Positions 1 to 11,140 of a stretch of DNA of 64,000 nucleotides are shown here, one piece after another. The DNA comes from Acephala macrosclerotiorum (lineage: Eukaryota; Ascomycota; Leotiomycetes; Helotiales; Mollisiaceae). A model generated the notes under the pieces. The model made no database searches, was not told the origin of the DNA, and was given only the letters and a program-made list of their open reading frames with translations. The stretch's first letter is position 1; every line of letters begins with the position of its first letter. Position numbers and translations under genes: made by a program. The stretch covers positions 124,001-188,000 of the forward strand of contig MU119245.1 of the NCBI GenBank assembly GCA_014904845.1, in the 5' to 3' direction.

Positions 1-9
1 TCTACGACA

Positions 10-2335
10 CTACCATATTTCGTAATCTTGGCGTTTATACGTCAATCGCAAATACTCTTCGCGCTCATCGTCAAACCTCAGGAGATGCTCTTCGAATAGT
101 CCAATCCGTCGGAAGCGCATGGGCGCGGATGAACCTCTCTTGGCCTCAAGATTATGAGCCTTAAATTCGAGCTCCCACTTACACTTTGGGGCAGGCAAAT
201 CTGGGGATAGAACAATCCCTAGAAGGATAACGTCAGCAGTCCCAACTCGTCCCAAGTCCCTTCTTCCCCCCGGTCGATATTCAAACCCAACACTGCGTCT
301 CATGTAGCAAAGTGGAGCCAGATAAAACGGCGAATCTCCACCAGCAACAAGAGCTGTTCGAAAATGCTCGAGGGGTAGATGGACGTCAAAGCTAATGTAA
401 AGCGGGTTGGCATCATGTCTCTTCAGTCTCTCGAAATCCCGCAGAACGTCATCATGCACGAGACCTGCTCTTCTTATGAGACTGGTAACCTTCAACATGA
501 CTTTGACTCCTTTATCGTAAGGCGGATAGGACATGCCAATGTCCATTGGAATTATATCGCAGTCTTTGTGGTAACCTTTGGATTGAGCGAACGATACTGC
601 GCCACCTCGAGAACACCAACTCCAGCTCGGGATTTGCGACAACAACTCGTAGCGATGACCAGCATTGGTTTCAACATTTTCCGGCCGCCAGAGGAGGTTT
701 GCCCAAAGATCGTAGTCCCAGTGCCCCAAAAAGTATTGCAGCGGCCCATTGCGACCAATATAATCGTCGGCGGCACCTACTGACAGAATAGTATTAAGGC
801 TATCCCCAGCTCGCTGTGTGTCGCCCACCAAGCCAGCCAATGCAGGAAGTCTGTCCTTCTCAAATGTGAAAGATCTTCTGGAGTATTGTTCTACCAGCCA
901 GCGCCACTGGTGTTCTAGGTCTTTTAGTCCACTACCTTGCGACAAGTATTTGTGCCACGGCAATTTGAGTTTCAACGGTAAGCTATAGTTCTCAGCATGG
1001 CGCTGAGTCTTGCATTCGAAGTAGATTTGTTGTTGCCCGAAGTAAATGGACCGATGGGAGAGGAGCCTTTCTTGAAAGGTCCAACCCCGCTCATTCCACG
1101 TCGAGCGTTCTACATCAGAGACAAATTCAGCAGGATATGTTTCAGAACCCATGAAAGAAACAGAGTACTCCCCCGAAATTCGGGGGTGCTTTTGACTTCG
1201 GAATGGCAGGCTGACGGACCGAGCTGGTGGATGTCGGCGAAGAAAGCCATCATTCGTGGACTTGGACGATGCAGCGATGATAGTAACATAAGCTTGGCGG
1301 TAGATGTCGCCCATGATAGCAGCCTCATGGGCCCAATCTTCTTCGTTGTCTTGTATGATGCATAGGGAATCGATCCATATGTAATTGATACCGAGACATC
1401 TGCACACGGAAAAGGCGTCTCGAAAAGTCTGAGGGATCTCTTCCCAACTTAAACCATTCATCCTAGAGGACAATGTTCTGCTTGTGGTTGTCATCCGGAG
1501 GCTAGATGGAGGCCCCCAGCAATAGCTGAGAGCGGCGTACTTTACTAGGAGCTCCATAGACTCTATCCCGACCAGAAGAGGTTGTGGCCTACGATCAAGG
1601 TCACCTAGGTGCAGTAATCTCTTAGGCCGGCTCAATCGGTCTCGAGATACAGCCCCGCTACATATTTCGTGGCTCTGCTCACACCTTTGTATCCACTGAT
1701 TTATCGTAGAAATATTCTTTGGTGAAAGCGTTGTAGGATCGATTGATCTCCCTCGAATACGTAGATAGTGACCTACGATTGAATCTACAGTAACAAGATT
1801 TGAGATTAGACTGTACATTGGGGATTTTTTTAAGTGACTCACCTTCTTCACACAGCAATCTGAAAGTGAGAAGGACGGGTTCTCCTGAGCTTGACACAAT
1901 AGCCTCCAGGGCGTGGAGTATGACCGGCCATTCTCCAAGGTTGAAGGTCTGAGATCCTGGCTCTGAAGCGCAGTTGTAGCGAAAAGAGATATGGACATCA
2001 CCACGTGGAATTGAATCCGTCTCTAGTGACAAGCTTCGCTGCTGGTGGGACTCGATCACTTCCAGCAGGAGCTTGCAAAAGCGACAACCTCTTGCGGCAG
2101 AGGCGTTTAGGCTCGGCAATCCAGGATACGTATCTTTGCGCTTGAGAGGGAGATCCAGAAATCCTTCTCGGAGATCCACAGCAAAGGATCCTCCAGGAAG
2201 GGTGGTCTCTGGGAACTCTTGGAGGAATCGCGGCTCTAAGATAAGCCCACAGCAGCTCTTGCACAAGGAGTCGTTACCGGTATCAGACGACCCAATGCTG
2301 CTAAGCTTTCTGAATGTGTTGCTGAATCGATCCAT
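10..2335 (-). CDS. HET-domain (heterokaryon incompatibility) protein
   Basis: Two exons (2335-1843 and 1784-10) with a 58-bp GTGAGT..CTGTAG intron give 755 aa. The ATG at 2335 was chosen because the 9 bases upstream in frame offer only a TTG. The N-terminal third has a Cys-rich segment (SLCKSCCGLILEP, RGCRFCKLLLE) typical of the region before HET domains. The HET domain starts near residue 248 with AALSYCWG and continues through IDSLCIIQDNEEDW and GDIYRQAYVTIIAAS to about residue 400. The family acts in allorecognition: when non-self partners meet after hyphal fusion, HET domains drive regulated cell death. The C-terminal 350 residues carry no motif I recognise. The gene ends 10 bases from the window edge and is complete. 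It lies next to a dead transposon, a usual setting for HET genes. Confidence 0.9.
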
Positions 2336-2417
2336 TACCAACAAAATTTTGCCTTTCGGTCGCTATCAAAGTGGGTGGTTCTGGATGATTTGAATGCGAT
2401 TCGCCGCTTTCGAGATA

Positions 2418-2458
2418 ACCGAATTCCCGTGCCAAAGCACATCCCTGTCAAAAGCACA
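2418..2458 (+). repeat. Left terminal inverted repeat of the pogo-like element
   Basis: This 41-base end pairs with 4582-4622 with one mismatch, T here against C in the other copy, a RIP-type transition. It contains two near-copies of the motif GCCAAAGCACA, which could be transposase binding sites. A TA dinucleotide precedes it at 2416-2417. Confidence 0.9.
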
Positions 2459-2707
2459 TCCCACTAAAATATCACTCCCCAACTTTAAAATTTTATTATA
2501 AATCAATTACTCGTTATTTTGACTTGAAATTGAAAAGACAACTTGATATTTGATCAGTCTAAATAGTTATAAACTTTATTTTGTATTCTTAAAACGTTGT
2601 AGTAATCTTATAGATCGTTCTCTTTTTTTAAATTGCACTACTTCTAAGTCAAGTGTCGACACTTTTAGTGTAACCATCAAATTCTTAGAAGTTTTGTTTT
2701 ACTTCTT

Positions 2708-4538
2708 TTAAGAATTGGCAAATAACGTACTAATTTTAAGAGTCTTTAAAACAAATTCTTTAGAGAGTTTCGTTATAGATTTCGATTTGGTAAATGGAGC
2801 AAAAGTCTTTCCTAAAATAGAAACCGACGCCGCCTTCAAATCTTTCTGCAATTGAATAGTAGTTTGACGTGCTTTCTTCTTTTCTTTCTTTTTCTTTTTT
2901 CTAATTTTATTAGCTTCTCTCACAGTCTTTCTCTCTTGCTTTATCGCCTCTTTTTCTGCTGCCAATTGATTCAATTTATCATAATATTCTACAGTTTTAA
3001 CCACTTTAAATAGCGAGTAAACTTCAATACTTTCAATCTTTTCACTTATCAAATTCAATCTCTTGCCTTTTTAGCGTTTTTTCTGTTCTAGAATAATAAT
3101 TGCTTTTAAATCGCTAGTCTTTTTTTGAGCAATAGAAAGCTTAGTAGTCTTTTTTTTTAAAAGTATCGAGAAATTTATCGACTTTTTGTAGTTTCTTTTT
3201 TGAAGAAGTTTTATCGAAACCTCTTTTTATGCGATGAATGTTTATATCGTTTTAAGAACTAAAAAGCATTTTAAGGTTCTTTTTTTCGGTTTATTTTGAT
3301 TGGATAAGCTTAGAAACCACGGTATTACTATTTATAGACTAAATACTAAGTTTCGCGAATGTATATTAAATGTTTTTCTTTGTAAAAGACTTTTTTTAAA
3401 CAGTTTTAAATAGAAAGTAAAAGAAACGTTTAAACATTAAAATTATTTTTATTGATTGGTTTATCAAATTGTCGAGCTCTATAGAATAAGCAGTCGAAAG
3501 AAATTGAAATAAATTTACATTCAAAAATTACAATCGATAAATTGTATAAAGAGAAAGAATCATAATAATAATTTTATACTAATTTGTCCATTTAACGAAA
3601 GTCATATTAATATGTAAAAAGTGACCATTCACAATAAGCAATCGTTTTACCTTAGAACTAGATGACTTAGTGAACCGTTTGAACACTTTTTAAAATTAGA
3701 GTAATTTAATTGCATTATTACTCTATCTATTCTTCGAAAAACCAAAGAATATTTCATTTTTTAATCGTACATTTCTTACTCAAATATCTTGTAAATCGCC
3801 GTTAGCGCCGCGGTAAATAAAAAATAGAAATATAACTCGATTAATAGCAAAAACGTATACCAATAGAGAAATAAACTCTTTATTTCTATTTTGCTTATTC
3901 TTCGTTATTTTGCTCGATTTATATACTTCCAACGATATAATTCTTTTCATTGTACGTACTATACTAATAAAAAAACTTTTCTCGTCGAAATTATAAATAT
4001 TATCGATCGTAATATAATATTTTTCGATGATTTGAACGAGCTAAATATCTCGAACCAATTAGTTAAATTCTTAATAAGTAAAAAAACAATAGTATTCAAA
4101 ACACATTACTAGCGTAAAAAACAAGATAAACATAGGTACACGCTCTATAGATACACGCAAATTGTCCAAGTTACGCAAGTACGCACTTTTTAGTTTGAGT
4201 TTATATTTTTTGCAAAATTCGATCGATTAATTCTTTTTTACCTCTTTTCTTTTGATCTCCTCCGCTAAATTCTTGACAATTTGACTGGTGGAAGGCATTC
4301 CTCGGTTGGTTAGCTCATTGATTCGAGTAATGAGCAGCTCTTCTTCGGTATTAGTGAGGCATTAGTGGTAGAAGGCGTTGGTCTCCCGGCGAGTCTTAGT
4401 GAGGCCATTCAAGCGCCGCTGGACAGCTGTAGAGTGCACTTTTTTTGCATGTGCTGCAGCAGTAGATGAAGCATAATCTCTTCTTCGAAACGCATCCACT
4501 GCGGCTGTAACAAGTGCTGATTTGTCTACTCTAGCCAT
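2708..4538 (-). pseudogene. Pogo-family transposase, RIP-inactivated
   Basis: From the ATG at 4538 the minus strand encodes a psq-type helix-turn-helix start (MARVDKSALVTAAVDAFRRR, then STAAAHAKKVHSTAVQRRL). It then meets a TAA at 4364-4362 where a CAA would fit. The same frame continues into a CENP-B/Tc5-type second helix-turn-helix (TEEELLITRINELTNRGM). The catalytic DDE region should fall in 3,060-4,250, but that stretch is too A+T-rich to read. A 116-codon open stretch (3058-2708) with a very basic, coiled-coil-like tail (EAIKQERKTVREANKIRKKK) matches the charged C-terminus usual in fungal pogo transposases. No functional enzyme can be made from it. Confidence 0.8.
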
Positions 4539-4581
4539 TGTTTAATGATCATAGTAAAGTATTTTGATGGTTTTTTTGGTG

Positions 4582-4622
4582 TGTGCTTTTGGCAGGGATG
4601 TGCTTTGGCACGGGAATTCGGT
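4582..4622 (-). repeat. Right terminal inverted repeat of the pogo-like element
   Basis: Inverse complement of 2418-2458 over 41 bases with one difference. TA at 4623-4624 completes the target duplication. It lies just upstream of the transposase start codon at 4538. Confidence 0.9.
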
Positions 4623-4624
4623 TA

Positions 4625-5084
4625 GGATTTCATACGCGACCCCACCTCAGCTTCGTGGCACAATATACCACCTCACATCAAAATGTCACTTGTACTCTAT
4701 TGCTCTTGACCAGCTCTATCTAAATTGCCTACCATTAACCATTCCTCACAGTAGCCTTGGAAGCTCTTTTACAATTGCTCGAAAAGGGGGCTGACTAAGC
4801 ACGAGGCTCAGCCTGCCAACCACAAGTCCGTGTTCTGCCAGACACACCACGTGACATGGAAAAGAACATGATACCAACAGCAAGAATAGATTAATCAATT
4901 GATATTGAAGCAAGAGCACAACATAGCTATATTATTAGAGCGTCACGGCTAGAGTACACCAAATTAATAAATTGTCGTGGTGGTTTTCAGGCCGGAAGCG
5001 CACAGACTTATTCCACCAGGCTCGTTAAAACAACCAACACTGTAGGCAAAGCACTGGGTATATTTTTGGAAAGTGTCCACTTTG
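4625..5084. other. Intergenic sequence between transposon and repeat
   Basis: I see no gene here. The A+T content returns to moderate values right after the transposon end. Short open frames crossing 4,564-4,794 read through the transposon end and do not resemble protein. Confidence 0.5.
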
Positions 5085-5310
5085 GGTTCCTTAGAAACTT
5101 GTTTAGGCTCTTTGAGCATCGTCGTCAAAACTTAACAAAACTGATATGAGAGAACAGAGGCCAGATCAAGTATGATTAGCTAAAAAGCGAGAAGCCAAAA
5201 CACGTGACGATATTGTAAATCTTGCTCAGGACGCTCAGGCCTGCTCAGGTAAGCTGCTCAAGGTGCTCAAGTGAGTTGCTCAGGGTGTTCAGGTTCCTTA
5301 GGCGGGTGGA
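5085..5310 (+). repeat. Dispersed direct repeat, copy A
   Basis: About 220 bp that align with 10943-11140 in the same orientation. Shared anchors are ATATGAGAGAAC, AAAAGCGAGAAG, AAAACACGTGA and AATCTTGCTCAGGA. Most differences are C/T or G/A, as in RIP-aged copies. The 3' part is a degenerate tandem array of GCTCAGG units. I cannot assign a family; a MITE-like or LTR-derived repeat is possible. Confidence 0.75.
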
Positions 5311-7161
5311 CATTGAAGAACTTCTCTTCTGGTAGCCGGTGTGGAACTCTTTGGCTCTCCGAGATGAACGCATATCCTTTCAATGTCCCGATTGCTTTGA
5401 TTTGTTGCAGAGCGTCTCCAGGAGGCAGCAGAGACTGAGGAATATTAAACCGACCAATGCACGAGATGAACGATAGGTAATAGGTTTGGAGGTCGATCAA
5501 GCAAACCAAGCAAACCCGAAACCCCTGGTGGCCCCGAGAGACTAAGGTAAGCAAGCTGAGTTGCGGCTGTGCAGTTCTGAGCACTCGTAGGCACGCCAAG
5601 ACCAGCACAGCCTCAACAAGGCAATGTTTATTCAGGGTTCTGAAGTTCCCTCTTGGACTCATGGTTTTCTAGTACAGTAATCCCACGATATACTCCGCAG
5701 CGAATCTTCTCAAGAGTTATCAATTTGCATGCACTGTCGCATTATCCTTCATTCAACCGTGGGATCCCTCGTATAAGCATGGCTTGGACGAGGTTCAAAT
5801 CTCTGCGTGGTCACGGACAATATCCAAGGCATCTTTGGTTGAAGATCTCACCTGTGCTGGCCCTTACCTTAACTACTGCTGCTGCTCTTTGTTTGCTCAT
5901 TTTCAAGCTGCGAAAATGGAGGAGTTCCGAGACCTTTGCCCAGTTCATCACTGCCAATCGGACAGCTGTCGCAATTTCTGTTCAGATAATCTCACACCTG
6001 CTTGGTTTGTTGCAACTGACGGTAATATGTAAGTCGGTACCGTCAACTAGATATCTTCATCCTTCTAAAACTTTGTATAGGTGCCGTAATAAAGCTCTCT
6101 TTCAATCGATATTCAGCCTCGCATACGATCAAGCTAAGCTCACTTTACTTTACATCGGCAATATATTCCTGTTCTGCTGCTTGGAGTTTACCGGCTGGAC
6201 TTTCGAGTCTCTCGGTTATTTTCATTGCGTTCACCTTACTTCCTGCTGCTCTTTGGTCTGGTTCAGTGACACCCTTGCTGGAAAACCGCGTTTTAGATAC
6301 ATCCATTCAAGCGCCTACCTTTCAAACATCCAATATATCATCGATTTGGGAAACGAATAAATCTACTGCTACTCTTGGAGCCGGCAAGCTCGGACAATGG
6401 CAGACTGATCTGGGTCTGTTCTCATTTGAACCTGCAGTGCTAAGAGGACTTCTACTCAATTCAGCTAGTAGTGCTTCTGCGACGAATGGGACCGGGACAC
6501 TCCATGCAAAACTCGACAAGACCGGATTCGTTTATGCTAATCGTAGCTATGGCATGGGCTCCGCTGCTGGACTCATTAGTACTACCGTTACTTCGAACCC
6601 TCTTTCATTATCTTATCTCGAAACGGGATTTGAGTCGACCGTGTCTTGTGTTTACAACAAATCATCTCAATTTCGCTTAGTTCGACTGCCGGATCTGAAT
6701 AAATGGCCATTCAGCATATTTCAAACGACGGGCTCGTACTTCAATGAGAAAGATGCTAGAATCGGGATCTCTTTAGGTTACTTGCCACAGGACATATTTT
6801 CCTGGGGACCTGAATACTCTGTTAGTCTCAGGTCCATATTTATTCCCATGGCAACACCTGCGAACTCCATACAGGATGATTGGGGGTTTTCTGCCTTCAA
6901 TGCCACTCAATGTCAGGTCCAGCTCACGATGCGAAATTTCAACGTGCTAGTGAATTACACTAGCAAGCAAATCGACGTCACTCCTGCGGATCCTGTTTCT
7001 TGGGCAAATTATGGGGATACAGTAGTGACCGCAGTCAATAGCTGGCTCTGGTCAATGTCTTATACCGATGGCTTTATCGGCGGAAGTCAACTTGGCCGAT
7101 CGCTCAGACTGAATGTAGAAGCTTTGCAATCAGCGACCAATAGCACTTCAGACGCAACCTT

Positions 7162-7188
7162 GATGCAAGCAGTGTGGGTCACAATATG
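7162..7188 (+). repeat. hAT left end: 8-bp target duplication plus 19-bp TIR
   Basis: GATGCAAG (7162-7169) is followed by the 19-base TIR (7170-7188). The insertion lies within the codons Met-Gln-Gly of the host gene. Confidence 0.9.
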
Positions 7189-10022
7189 AAGTAATATATA
7201 TTGAGTAATATGGAGGGTCGAAATATAATCGCGATATGAAACTATTCATATCGTATCGTCGAAATATGGAACTGTTATATCATATTTCTTAAGAAATATA
7301 TTGTTAATATAAATATATCGAGTCAAAAAAAGTCTTAATTTAATTAAAATCTATTAAATCGATCGTTGTAGTAATTACTTTTTTAGTGAATACTTTTGCC
7401 AATTCGTTTAAATTTTCGAAATCGTCGTTTAAAGTTTCTACGATATTTAATTACGATTTCAAATACTCAAGGATTTCAATTGTTTCAATCTTAAGACGGT
7501 TGCGACGATCGAAAATAGTAATTTTTGCGTCTGAAAAAAAACGTTTTGAATTAGTAAATATAACTGGAATAAAGAGTATATCTAGGACTATTCTTGACAA
7601 TAGAAAGAATCGCTTTTATTGTGTCTCTTTAAGTCACTATTTGTAGCTATTCTTAATACTCGATATTTGTTCTATATTATAGTATCGTTCGTATTCGTTG
7701 TCGAAGGAAGTATCTTTTTACTCGACGAGTTATTTAAAGAATTCATTTTTTTATTTCATTAGTTTTACAATAGTAATAAAAATCGATGTAATAATCGAAA
7801 AATGAGTTTTATATTTTTTTATTTAAAAATCTTTGATAAATACTTTAATAGATTTTATTTATATTAATTTTTAATGTTTTTCGAGATATTTCTATTTGCG
7901 CGAAAAGTGTAAAATTAAAGCGACAATATAAACAAACGTTTTATCATTAAAATCGTAATATTTGTTTATTTTCGTTTACTTTAAATTGAATATCGGTCCG
8001 AAAATAGAATCGTTTTTAAATTGAGTTTTATATTTTTCGAATTGATTGAATATATAATCAGTACAAAAAAGAACGAGATCGAGAATTGATTATTTAAATT
8101 CGCAAGTTTTAGTATTTATCGAAAGTTTTTATAGAAAGTTTTTAACGATAAAAATTATAGTCTATTTTTCATTATTCAATCGATCGTTTTCTAATTGTAT
8201 AATTGTATAGACTATAATAAATTCGTCGATTAAATCGCGCAAATTCTATACTATTTAAATTATTATAAACTATAAATTTTAACGCGTTATATTGTCTCGA
8301 GAAATACGTTGATTCGTTATTTCTAGGAAATTGTAAAATCGTTATATATTTTAATTAATCAAATTATGAAATTATAGAGTTTGTTTAAAAAATTTTTTTT
8401 TTTCTATTTTTCAATTTTTTTCAATGTAATCGCGTAAACGTTAATAGTATTATTTTTTTCGATATTCTTTTTATTAATAACAAATAAAAAGAATTTAACG
8501 ACAAAATTAATAACGTGTTTTTAATAACGTATACAATAGTAAATAAAATCATATAACAATTGAAATTTGCGTCAAAAAACGCTAAAAAAATATAATATAA
8601 AAGTATTATTATTTTTCGCGTTATTTATTGTAAAATAATCAAAATTTTTCTCGATATTGTATTTTTTAATAATTTTTAGTACTAGTTTCGATATATTCTT
8701 TTCGTTATATTTTTTAATCAATTTTTTCATCTTTAAAACCAAACTTTTGAGTGTATTAATTTCATCGATAAATTGTATTGTAATACTAAGAATCGCGATT
8801 GAATTAAAAGAAGTTTAAAAATCGCAAAAAATATAAATTTTCGTTTTTGCTTTGTTTAGTGTAACTTTAATTAGAGTCTTTTTTAAATTTTTGTACTATC
8901 GAAAAATCTATCTACGAACTTGTAAATAATTTTTTATTAGAAATTTTTTCGCGTTTTTATTAAAATATTTTAAAAAAACTCGAAATTCGTTGTTTTCAAT
9001 TAATCGAAAAAATAAATTATTAAAAACTAGACATTGTACTTACAGTATTTTTAACACGTTCTATTTTACCGTTTTTGTATTGTATCGTCGTTGTTTTTAA
9101 AAAATAATTATTATTTGAACGATGGCTTTTTCGAGTAAAATTTGTACGTTTTGAGTTTTGATATTGCGTTTAAATCCAATTTCTAAATAATAGAAATCGA
9201 CGAAATAATCTATTAAATTACTACTATTACTTGAAATTTTATATCGTTTCGAGTAATAACAACAACGCTATTTTTCGCGATTAAAATCATTATAATATCG
9301 TATCTACTTGTTCTTATTTGACATATAATTAAAGATTTATAATATTCGTATTTTTAGTTTCGCAAAAAGATTTTCTAGCGCTGGACTAGAAATAACAATA
9401 AATGATTCTAGCGCTAGACTAAAAAAAACAGCGACAATACTAATATCACCAGAATTTTCTTCAAATACTATTAATCGATTAATAACAATTCTAACGAATA
9501 TAAAAATTTTTTGTTTTTTTTTAAACGGTATTTTAATGATTTTCAATAATTATATAGAAATTTAAATACTCAAAACTAAACAATCAATTATTTATAGTGT
9601 ATATTAATATAATAAAAACTTATTAAAGATTAAAAAATAGTAATATTTCAACAATTAATAATTCTATAACGCAACGTTCAAAAATTACAATTCTTGATTT
9701 ATTAAACTCTTAAAACTTAAAAAAATCGATTTGATTACTATTTCTAAAGTTTACGACGTTATATTGTAATAATAAATTAAAATTTATTCATTTTTTTACT
9801 TTACTACACGATATTTGCTTTAAGCGAAACTAGTAAAATACGCACTCACTTTTTCTTATCACTGCTCTTACCCAATATAGAAATATCAGAAATATAAAGA
9901 CTTCAATTTTATATTGGCAATATAAAGCTAAACCATATCATATTTCAGAAATACGAACTTTCTCATATCATATTTATCTATCATAATAAATAAAATATAT
10001 CGCCATATTGTGACCCACACTG
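7170..10022. mobile_element. hAT-like DNA transposon, heavily RIP-degraded
   Basis: The element is 2,853 bp with perfect 19-bp terminal inverted repeats (CAGTGTGGGTCACAATATG at the left, its inverse complement at 10004-10022). It is flanked by identical 8-bp GATGCAAG duplications (7162-7169 and 10023-10030). An 8-bp duplication with ends starting CAGTG is the signature of hAT elements. Subterminal copies of ATATCATATTT occur near both ends, as expected for hAT transposase binding sites. The interior is about 2.8 kb of extreme A+T with no readable transposase on either strand, so orientation cannot be set and a non-autonomous origin cannot be excluded. Confidence 0.88.
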
Positions 10023-10030
10023 GATGCAAG
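10004..10030 (-). repeat. hAT right end: 19-bp TIR plus 8-bp target duplication
   Basis: The inverse complement of the left TIR (10004-10022) is followed by the second GATGCAAG (10023-10030). After this the host reading frame resumes. Confidence 0.9.
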
Positions 10031-10642
10031 GCGTTGCAGATCACGTTGCTTCTTTAGTCGATAATACCATTATCGCGCTCTTGTCAGCACGATTTATCGC
10101 GGGGAAACAATCTGCGCCACTCAAGGTTCAGGTTACCATTTCTGCTATAGTGTATGGTGATTTGAGATACATTATAGCAGTTTTAGTGATTAATATTCTG
10201 ATCCTGCTATTGTATACCGTCGAGGCGTTCAGGACATGCCTGTGGGAAGGCCTACCTGAAGAGGATATTTTGGATATAAGCAGTCTACTAGTCGGAATTA
10301 TAGAAGGACACGTTAAGCTAGTTGATGTGAGTGATGACAAAAAAGCCAATGGGAGTGGAAATGAGGAGAATATCCAGCTAGTTGTGACTAGTGCAACAGA
10401 TCGGATAGAAGGATCGAAAGATAAGCTTATGGCGAACCTTGCCTAATATTTTATTGGATAATACTGTTGGGAATTGGAATTCAATCAAGATATCAAAACG
10501 GTAAGTTAGTCTGACTAGCGCCATTTTCAATTAGATGGCTGCGAATATACTAATTTAATACAGGCGTCGACGTATCTCAAAACTCCAGACTTTACCAGCA
10601 TAGGACTCCGGAATTGCGTGCGGTCCTATCTGTTTACACTGT

Positions 10643-10741
10643 GAATCAACAACGGCACAATTCAAGATCTGGGACGCCGGCAGCGCCGCGTGCGTGGCAA
10701 CGCTCAAGGGGCACGGCGGCATCGTCTCCGGCGGTGTTCGG
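10643..10741 (+). pseudogene. Fragment of a WD40 repeat (NLR/HET-E-like)
   Basis: One frame reads STTAQFKIWDAGSAACVATL followed by KGHGGIVSGGV, which is a recognisable WD40 repeat of the kind found in long arrays behind NACHT domains in fungal STAND/HET-E/HET-D proteins. The piece is conspicuously G+C rich compared with its surroundings and is not preceded or followed by further repeats. I read it as a relic or a transferred fragment, not a gene. Confidence 0.5.
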
Positions 10742-10942
10742 GAGGAAGATCGGCATCGGCGTCGGGAGTAAGAAGGTATGGGTGTGCAATCTCCAAAATC
10801 TAGGAATTTCCGGACGATTTAATTCATTCTTGACATCTTTTCTTCCTTTTATTGTCTCTATTTTATAGAGGGTTTTTAGGTGAGTGTGAATAAATAGGCG
10901 AAGCAGCTCAATATGCTATTACGGTAATAAATATTTTCAGGA

Positions 10943-11140
10943 TTCCTTGGGAACTCGTTTAAGCTTTTTTAATATTGTCGTTAAAACTTAATAAAATAAT
11001 ATGAGAGAACGGAGGTTAGATTAAGTGTGATTGGCTGAAAAGCGAGAAGTTAAAACACGTGATAATGTGGTCAATCTTGCTCAGGATGATTAGGCCTGCT
11101 CAGGTGAGTTGCTCAAGGTGCTCAGGTTACTCAGGCGAGT
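10943..11140 (+). repeat. Dispersed direct repeat, copy B
   Basis: Second copy of the repeat at 5085-5310, same strand, with roughly 80 percent identity by eye and mostly transition differences. This copy carries more T/A at the differing sites (for example CTTAATAAAATAATATGAG against CTTAACAAAACTGATATGAG), so it is the more mutated one. The two copies bracket the hAT-split membrane-protein gene. Confidence 0.75.

Larger units (their letters stand above)
2418..4622 (-). mobile_element. Degraded Tc1/mariner-pogo (Fot1-like) DNA transposon
   Basis: The two ends are inverted repeats that match over 41 bases with a single C/T difference; the outer end reads ACCGAATTCCCGTGCCAAAG. Both sides are bounded by TA (2416-2417 and 4623-4624), the target duplication of Tc1/mariner elements. 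The length of 2,205 bp fits a fungal pogo element. The interior is extremely A+T rich between about 2,470 and 4,250, as expected after RIP. The first 280 bp of the transposase gene (about 4,260-4,540) kept normal composition. Orientation follows the transposase remnant on the minus strand. Confidence 0.9.
5779..10446 (+). pseudogene. Fungal multipass membrane protein, split by a hAT-like transposon
   Basis: Exon 1 is 5779-6028, then a 52-bp intron (GTAAGT..TATAG), then exon 2 from 6081 up to the transposon at 7170. Coding resumes at 10031 and stops at 10444-10446. With the element and one 8-bp target copy removed, the lengths 250+1089+416 give exactly 585 codons in one frame, so the ancestral protein was 584 aa. 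It has hydrophobic segments near the N-terminus (ISPVLALTLTTAAALCLLIF, ISVQIISHLLGLLQLTVIC), another pair encoded after the intron, and one near the C-terminus (YIIAVLVINILILLLYTV). The middle 300 residues look extracellular with several N-x-S/T sites. No enzymatic motif is visible and the function is unknown. As it stands, translation stops at a TGA inside the element (7187-7189), giving about 452 aa without the last membrane segment. Confidence 0.85.

Noticed and set aside
5267..5662. 131-codon open frame on the minus strand
   Set aside because: It ends inside the dispersed repeat, has no recognisable domain and overlaps the promoter side of the membrane-protein gene; chance cannot be excluded.
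7386..9546. Open frames inside the hAT-like element
   Set aside because: They are short, very A+T rich and show no DDE, BED or hAT dimerisation motif.
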